The notes below the pieces were generated by a model that was not told the origin of the DNA, made no database searches, and saw only the letters and a list, made by a program, of their open reading frames with translations. Below are positions 4,765-8,118 of a stretch of DNA of 8,118 nucleotides, piece by piece. Positions within the stretch are counted from its first letter, which is position 1. The number at the start of each line of letters is the position of its first letter. The stretch comes from CAZNQW01 sp964575225. Its GTDB lineage: Bacteria > Chloroflexota > Anaerolineae > JAAYZQ01. The DNA is taken from positions 1 to 8,118 of the forward strand of contig CAZNQW010000182.1 in NCBI GenBank assembly GCA_964575225.1, read 5' to 3'. A program made the translations under genes and the position numbers.

Positions 4765-5682
4765 ATGAATCCAATCAACCCAATCCTGTTGCAGCTTGGC
4801 CCCTTCCAGGTGCGCTGGTACGGTGTGCTGATCATGACCGGCGTCGCGCTGGGCGCGATGTTTGCGGCCCGTCTCGCCCGCAAGCGAGGGCTGGATTCCG
4901 ACCACGTCTGGAACGCGCTGATCCTGGCGGTGGTGGTCGCCATCTTGGGGGCTCGGCTGTACCATGTCTTTTCGACGCCGGCGGGCTGCCCGCCCGACGC
5001 CTCCTATGCCTGTGGCTGGCCCTACTACAAGAATCACTTTTTCGAGGCCTTTGCCGTCTGGAAGACCGGCGGCTTTCAGGGATTGGGCATCTATGGCGCC
5101 ATCGTCGGCGGGATGCTGGGCGTGGTCGTCTATGCCTGGTGGAACAAGCTGAATCCCCTGGTCTGGCTCGACGTGGGTGCGGTCGGCCTGGCCTTTGGCC
5201 AGTTCGTGGGCCGCTGGGGCAACTTTGTCAACCAGGAGCTGTATGGGCCTCCGACCGGCTCCGATTGGTTTGGGCTGCGCATCAATCCCGATCTGCCCCA
5301 TCAGGCGCTGCCGCCCGGCACCGACTATAGCACGCGGTTTCATCCGACCTTTTTGTACGAATCGCTGTGGTGCTTGATGAGCTTTTTCATCCTGTACCGC
5401 ATCCACTCCCGGCTGGCCCATCGATTGCGCGAGGGTGACGTCCTTTTGGGTTACCTGATCTTGTACCCGATGGGTCGGTTCATCGTCGAGTTCTTTCGGC
5501 CCGACGCCTGGACCATGGGCCAATTGGCCACGGCCCAATGGATCGCCCTGGTCCTCATGGCCCTCAGCACGGTGATCTTGGTGTTGCGCCACCTCTTTTG
5601 GAGGCGCGAACCGGCGGCCGCGGCCGCCGAGAGCGCTGTGGCTCCGCTAGCCATCCACGACGGAGAGGAGGCCGCCGGGTAG
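4765..5682 (+). CDS. lgt: Prolipoprotein diacylglyceryl transferase
   Basis: Lgt transfers the diacylglyceryl group from phosphatidylglycerol to the lipobox cysteine of prolipoproteins, the first step of lipoprotein maturation in the cytoplasmic membrane. The 305-residue protein has the expected multi-pass membrane layout. The Lgt signature GRWGNFVNQELYG is at 149-161, RWYG (17-20) is in the first membrane segment, FHPTFLYES at 192-200, and GRFIVEFFRPD at 237-247 supplies the essential arginine (R238). The position of the E. coli His103 reads GLGIYGAIVGG (106-116), with Tyr where E. coli has His; this position varies among phyla, for example Trp in Actinobacteria. The C-terminal 25 residues are Ala/Glu-rich and cytoplasmic-looking. 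The ATG at 4765 has GGGGGTGA 6 bases upstream. It appears monocistronic, with its own promoter and a hairpin terminator after it. Confidence 0.96.
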   Translation: MNPINPILLQLGPFQVRWYGVLIMTGVALGAMFAARLARKRGLDSDHVWNALILAVVVAILGARLYHVFSTPAGCPPDASYACGWPYYKNHFFEAFAVWKTGGFQGLGIYGAIVGGMLGVVVYAWWNKLNPLVWLDVGAVGLAFGQFVGRWGNFVNQELYGPPTGSDWFGLRINPDLPHQALPPGTDYSTRFHPTFLYESLWCLMSFFILYRIHSRLAHRLREGDVLLGYLILYPMGRFIVEFFRPDAWTMGQLATAQWIALVLMALSTVILVLRHLFWRREPAAAAAESAVAPLAIHDGEEAAG

Positions 5683-5720
5683 CCGCGGCGCCGGAGGGTT
5701 TCCCCATCCCACTCAAACGA

Positions 5721-5758
5721 CAATCGCCCCTTTCCACAAAAGTGAGAAGGGGCGATTG
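5721..5758. terminator. Bidirectional-looking terminator hairpin between convergent genes
   Basis: A perfect 12-base stem, CAATCGCCCCTT (5721-5732) with AAGGGGCGATTG (5747-5758), encloses a second short stem CAC-AAAA-GTG. It lies 38 bases after the lgt stop and 43 bases before the end of the convergent DUF4870 gene. No U-run follows on the plus strand; on the minus strand TCGTTTGAG follows, a weak U tract. Its position suits termination from both sides. Confidence 0.7.
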
Positions 5759-5801
5759 CGGCATGGAGGCTCAGGAAGGCTCCTGAGCGGTGGAAAAGCG
5801 G

Positions 5802-6452
5802 TTACGATGCCTGGCTGTGATAGCGGTCGATCAGGTCGGCGATCCACCAATAGCGGAAGGGCCGGCCGTGGTAGGCTTCCAGGGCGGCATAGCACCCATA
5901 GACGATCTGGCCGATGGGCAGCGCTACAAAGGCCGCGGCCCACACCAACGTCAGCACCAGCATGATGGGCATCAGCAGCAGGCCGATGAGCACGATCGCC
6001 AGCACTGCGCTGACGGCCCAGCCGACCCCCACCAGGATCGATCCAAGGATGGCCAGGATGAGCAGGGCCACAAAGCCCGCCACCTGAAAGAGAAAGGCCT
6101 GGCGAGCCTGGTCGACGACATAGGGCGACTTTTGCCGAAAGGCGTACCAGATGATCGCCGGGATCAGCGCCCCCACGATGGCAAGCATGCCGCCCGACGT
6201 CAGGCCAATCAGCAGCGTGACCAGGACGCTGGCGTGAGCCAGCGCCGCCCAGGTCATCTCATTTTGGGTCAGCCCCAGCAGAGGGGGCGCCGTGCGCGGG
6301 CCCCGCTGCGGCTCGGTGGGCAGGATGCGGGTCTCTGCCGTACGCGGCCGCTGAGCCGGGCTCTCGGTACCGGCATCCAGCTTTTGCGTCTGCCCCGCCC
6401 GATTCTCCTGCGGCGATGGTTCCAAACCGGTTGCTTCGTGTATTTCTGACAT
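5802..6452 (-). CDS. DUF4870 family membrane protein with disordered N-terminus
   Basis: This is a 216-residue predicted integral membrane protein of unknown function. Residues 1-58 are polar and rich in Pro, Glu, Gln, Thr and Arg with no signal peptide, so they look like a disordered cytoplasmic tail. The body fits DUF4870: an entry motif TQNEMTWAALAHASVLVTLL (62-81), then SPYVVDQARQAFLFQ (109-123) matching the family's HARQAL-FQ pattern, and a closing GRPFRYWWIADLI (197-209). Hydrophobic segments are at about 70-102, 120-142 and 144-188. The ATG at 6452 has GGGAGG 8 bases upstream. It converges on lgt and shares the terminator hairpin with it. No catalytic residues are visible; the family relation is good, the function is not known. 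Confidence 0.87.
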   Translation of the reverse strand: MSEIHEATGLEPSPQENRAGQTQKLDAGTESPAQRPRTAETRILPTEPQRGPRTAPPLLGLTQNEMTWAALAHASVLVTLLIGLTSGGMLAIVGALIPAIIWYAFRQKSPYVVDQARQAFLFQVAGFVALLILAILGSILVGVGWAVSAVLAIVLIGLLLMPIMLVLTLVWAAAFVALPIGQIVYGCYAALEAYHGRPFRYWWIADLIDRYHSQAS

Positions 6453-6708
6453 TCGATTTTCCTCCCCAAACCGGACGTTCGTTCTCAGGTCTCGGTTGCA
6501 CGTACAATCCTCGTCCTTGTTGCACCCTATACGTGGTTTGCCTTTCAGGGTTTCGCCGCGTCAGTCACTTGATTCCAGAGTGCGCGCCTGGACGCTTGCT
6601 TGCGCTGCTCTTGCGGCACCAAGGGTCCTGCTCAGGCAGGGGCCGCACTCCATAGAAGGCCGCTGCCCTCGTCCATTCGCGCGCCACGCCCATCGGCCCG
6701 CCCAAGCC

Positions 6709-6728
6709 GGGCGACGCATGCGTCGCCC
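6709..6728. repeat. Perfect 20-base palindrome, copy 2
   Basis: GGGCGACGCATGCGTCGCCC is fully self-complementary. A copy with two changes is at 847-866. Two copies in one 8-kb window, both in divergent intergenic gaps, indicate a dispersed element; from memory a similar sequence is a frequent intergenic repeat in Chloroflexota and cyanobacteria, unchecked here. Confidence 0.65.
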
Positions 6729-6776
6729 CTACGATGCGCCCCACCGGGGACTGGGCGCGGGGTGGGTGCGTGCTCC

Positions 6777-6797
6777 GCGTCCCCGTCCCGGGGACGC
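6777..6797. repeat. GC-rich hairpin with 9-base stem
   Basis: GCGTCCCCG (6777-6785) pairs perfectly with CGGGGACGC (6789-6797) around a TCC loop. It lies about 40 bases upstream of the -35 box of the glycosidase-like gene and has no U-run, so it is more likely part of a repeat cluster than a terminator. Confidence 0.5.
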
Positions 6798-6838
6798 CAA
6801 AGAGTCACCACAAAACTATATCTTTTTTGATTCAATGC

Positions 6839-6867
6839 TAGACAATCTTTCGTTTTCATAGTATAAT
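6839..6867 (+). promoter_or_regulatory. Sigma70-type promoter of the glycosidase-like gene
   Basis: TAGACA (6839-6844), a 17-base spacer and TATAAT (6862-6867) lie in an A/T-rich pocket. A start near 6874 leaves a leader of about 50 bases before the ATG at 6926. Confidence 0.8.
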
Positions 6868-6925
6868 AGACGCAACCCTGTGGCACGGCCTGTGAACAGG
6901 GATGAGGAAAGGGGCAGAAGAGGAA

Positions 6926-8118
6926 ATGGCCAAGCACAGAACCCGGGTGGGTCTGCACGCCCGGAACGCCGTCAAGTTTTCGGAGCGCGACTTTGCGCTG
7001 ATCAAGCAGGCGCGCATCGAGACCCTAAAGACGCTATCGATCACTGAGGCGAGCGTCTACAAACGGGTCAAACGGGATAACCCCGGCATCGAGTTCATCG
7101 TCCGGCTGTACGACGACCGCCTGCACTATGACTCGCGGCCCACCCCAACGGCCTTTGTGGCCAAAATGCTGCCCATCATCCGCTCGCTCAAGCCCTATGC
7201 CACCAAGTTCGAGATCCATAACGAGCCCAACCACCACAGTGGCCTGGAGGGGTGGGGGTCCACCGATCAGCACGCTCGCTCCTTTGCCGCCTGGTACATG
7301 CAGGTGCTGCTGCCGCTGAAAAAGGACTTTCCCTGGGCCCAGTTCGGTTTCCCGGGGTTGGCCCTCAACCACCCCCACCGCGATCTGTCCTGGTTGGACA
7401 TCTGCCACGATGCCATCGACGCCTCTGACTGGTTGGGCTGCCACTGCTACTGGCAGTATGGCAACATGATGGCCGATGCCTGGGGGCTGCGTTTCAAGCT
7501 GTACCACAACCGTTTTCCCGAAAAGAAAATCGAGGTCACCGAGTTTGGCGATTCGACCCCCAACCGGTCGCGCGACGAAATCGCCACACTCTATAGCCGA
7601 TTTTATCAGGAACTCAACAAATATCCCTATCTGGGATCGGCCAGCGCCTTTATCGCTTCGTCCCCCGATCCCAACTGGGCGCCTTTTGTCTGGATGAAAG
7701 AGAGCGGCGAGGTGCTGCCCGTGGTCCAGGCGGTGAGAACCATGAAGAGGGAGGTCGTGGAAGTGGAACCCACCGAGCGAACATTTGCACAAACCGGCAA
7801 GACGGTGCGCGGGAACTTTGTACTTTTCCTCAATAAATATGGGCTGGACATCTGTGGCTATCCCATCACGGACGAGTTGAAAGAAGACGGACTCACCGTC
7901 CAGTATTTCCAGCGACTGGCGCTGGTGGAAAAGGCCGGCAAGATCCAGCTCAAGTTGGTTGGCTCGGAGGCATGGAAGGCCCGCCAAACCATCCCGGCGC
8001 TCCAGGCGCGGGGCAGCGAGCTGCGGAGCCTGATGGCGTCAAGCCTTTGGCCGCCGCCTGTTGTTCAGGATATTGCGGCCGACCTGCCCGTCCACGCCAC
8101 GGCGCGCTATCCCCAGCG
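6926..8118 (+). CDS. Clan GH-A-like glycosidase-type protein with GYP/VQYF repeat, 3' end outside window
   Basis: The frame is open for 397 codons to the window end. The first 275 or so residues resemble a TIM-barrel glycosidase of clan GH-A: KFEIHNEPN (94-102) fits the acid/base glutamate at the end of strand 4 (E100), GCHCYWQYG (171-179) fits strand 6, and KIEVTEFGDS (201-210) fits the nucleophile of strand 7 (E206). The roughly 106-residue separation is normal for the clan. There is no signal peptide or membrane segment at the N-terminus, odd for a surface hydrolase. Residues 298-335 (VLFLNKYGLDICGYPITDE... VQYFQRLAL) match a repeat common in Chloroflexota exoproteins and amidases, reminiscent of LGFP cell-wall repeats. 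The rest is cut off; a downstream amidase or peptidoglycan domain is plausible but unseen. The ATG at 6926 is chosen with AAGGGG about 12 bases upstream; an in-frame ATG at 6902 is possible. Substrate unknown. Confidence 0.82.
   Translation, partial: MAKHRTRVGLHARNAVKFSERDFALIKQARIETLKTLSITEASVYKRVKRDNPGIEFIVRLYDDRLHYDSRPTPTAFVAKMLPIIRSLKPYATKFEIHNEPNHHSGLEGWGSTDQHARSFAAWYMQVLLPLKKDFPWAQFGFPGLALNHPHRDLSWLDICHDAIDASDWLGCHCYWQYGNMMADAWGLRFKLYHNRFPEKKIEVTEFGDSTPNRSRDEIATLYSRFYQELNKYPYLGSASAFIASSPDPNWAPFVWMKESGEVLPVVQAVRTMKREVVEVEPTERTFAQTGKTVRGNFVLFLNKYGLDICGYPITDELKEDGLTVQYFQRLALVEKAGKIQLKLVGSEAWKARQTIPALQARGSELRSLMASSLWPPPVVQDIAADLPVHATARYPQ

Larger units (their letters stand above)
6453..6838. 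other. Divergent intergenic region with palindromes, no gene seen
   Basis: This stretch lies between the starts of the DUF4870 gene (minus) and the glycosidase-like gene (plus). I see no credible coding frame in it. It contains an imperfect dyad GGTTGCACGTACAATCC at 6494-6510 (about 40 bases upstream of the DUF4870 ATG, a possible operator), the perfect palindrome at 6709-6728 and a GC-rich hairpin at 6777-6797. No clear -35/-10 pair was found for the DUF4870 gene. Confidence 0.55.

Noticed and set aside
4192..5592. Minus-strand open frame of 466 codons
   Set aside because: It runs antisense through the PIN remnant, antitoxin, terminator and lgt, its product is low-complexity Gln/His/Arg/Gly-rich without a family pattern, and the opposite strand has clear genes with ribosome sites.
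5790..6449. Plus-strand open frame of 219 codons
   Set aside because: It lies opposite the DUF4870 membrane protein and its product is Gln/His/Asp/Arg-rich shadow sequence.
7034..7987. Minus-strand open frame of 317 codons
   Set aside because: It is antisense to the glycosidase-like gene, which has recognisable catalytic motifs, a promoter and a ribosome site. It appears only because high-GC third positions suppress stops in the opposite frame.

Overview
The window looks like a GC-rich bacterial contig, most likely a metagenome-assembled Chloroflexota (Anaerolineae-like) genome. That assignment is an inference from the gene style: a threonine-synthase-like enzyme with a zinc ribbon, a Crp/Fnr regulator whose nucleotide pocket lacks the CRP arginine, a PIN toxin of the LYLDMNIY type, a DUF4870 membrane protein, and a glycosidase-like protein followed by a GYP...VQYF repeat. 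It was not checked by any search. The first 44 bases are not biological: they are Illumina P5-side adapter, apparently including an i5 index, so the true contig begins at base 45.

Layout: 45-774 (minus) is a 3'-truncated threonine-synthase-like PLP enzyme with a promoter so close to its ATG that the mRNA should be leaderless. 775-1072 is a divergent intergenic region with two dispersed palindromic repeats. 1073-1774 (plus) is a winged-helix regulator resembling the LexA DNA-binding half without a peptidase. 1899-2738 (plus) is a DegV/FakB-type fatty-acid-binding protein. 2739-3125 is non-coding and rich in perfect hairpins. 3126-3806 (minus) is a Crp/Fnr-family regulator. 3950-4028 holds REP-like hairpins. 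4087-4542 is a toxin-antitoxin-type locus whose PIN toxin appears destroyed by an internal deletion while the antitoxin-like partner is intact, followed by a rho-independent terminator. 4765-5682 (plus) is lgt. A hairpin terminator separates it from a convergent DUF4870 membrane protein at 5802-6452 (minus). 6453-6925 is a divergent repeat-bearing gap. 6926 to the window end (plus) is an open-ended clan GH-A-like protein.

The genes are mostly single transcription units rather than one pathway. Five promoters share an exact TATAAT with a 17-base spacer, and a sixth has TTGACA with a 16-base spacer, so expression signals are unusually easy to read here. The surface-related genes (lgt, DUF4870, the glycosidase-like protein) and the lipid-related DegV are neighbours, but nothing in the sequence ties them into one system. 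I did not find a convincing wholly new system. The most useful observations are the adapter chimera, the deleted PIN toxin with its candidate operator, the leaderless promoter, and the dispersed palindrome families.
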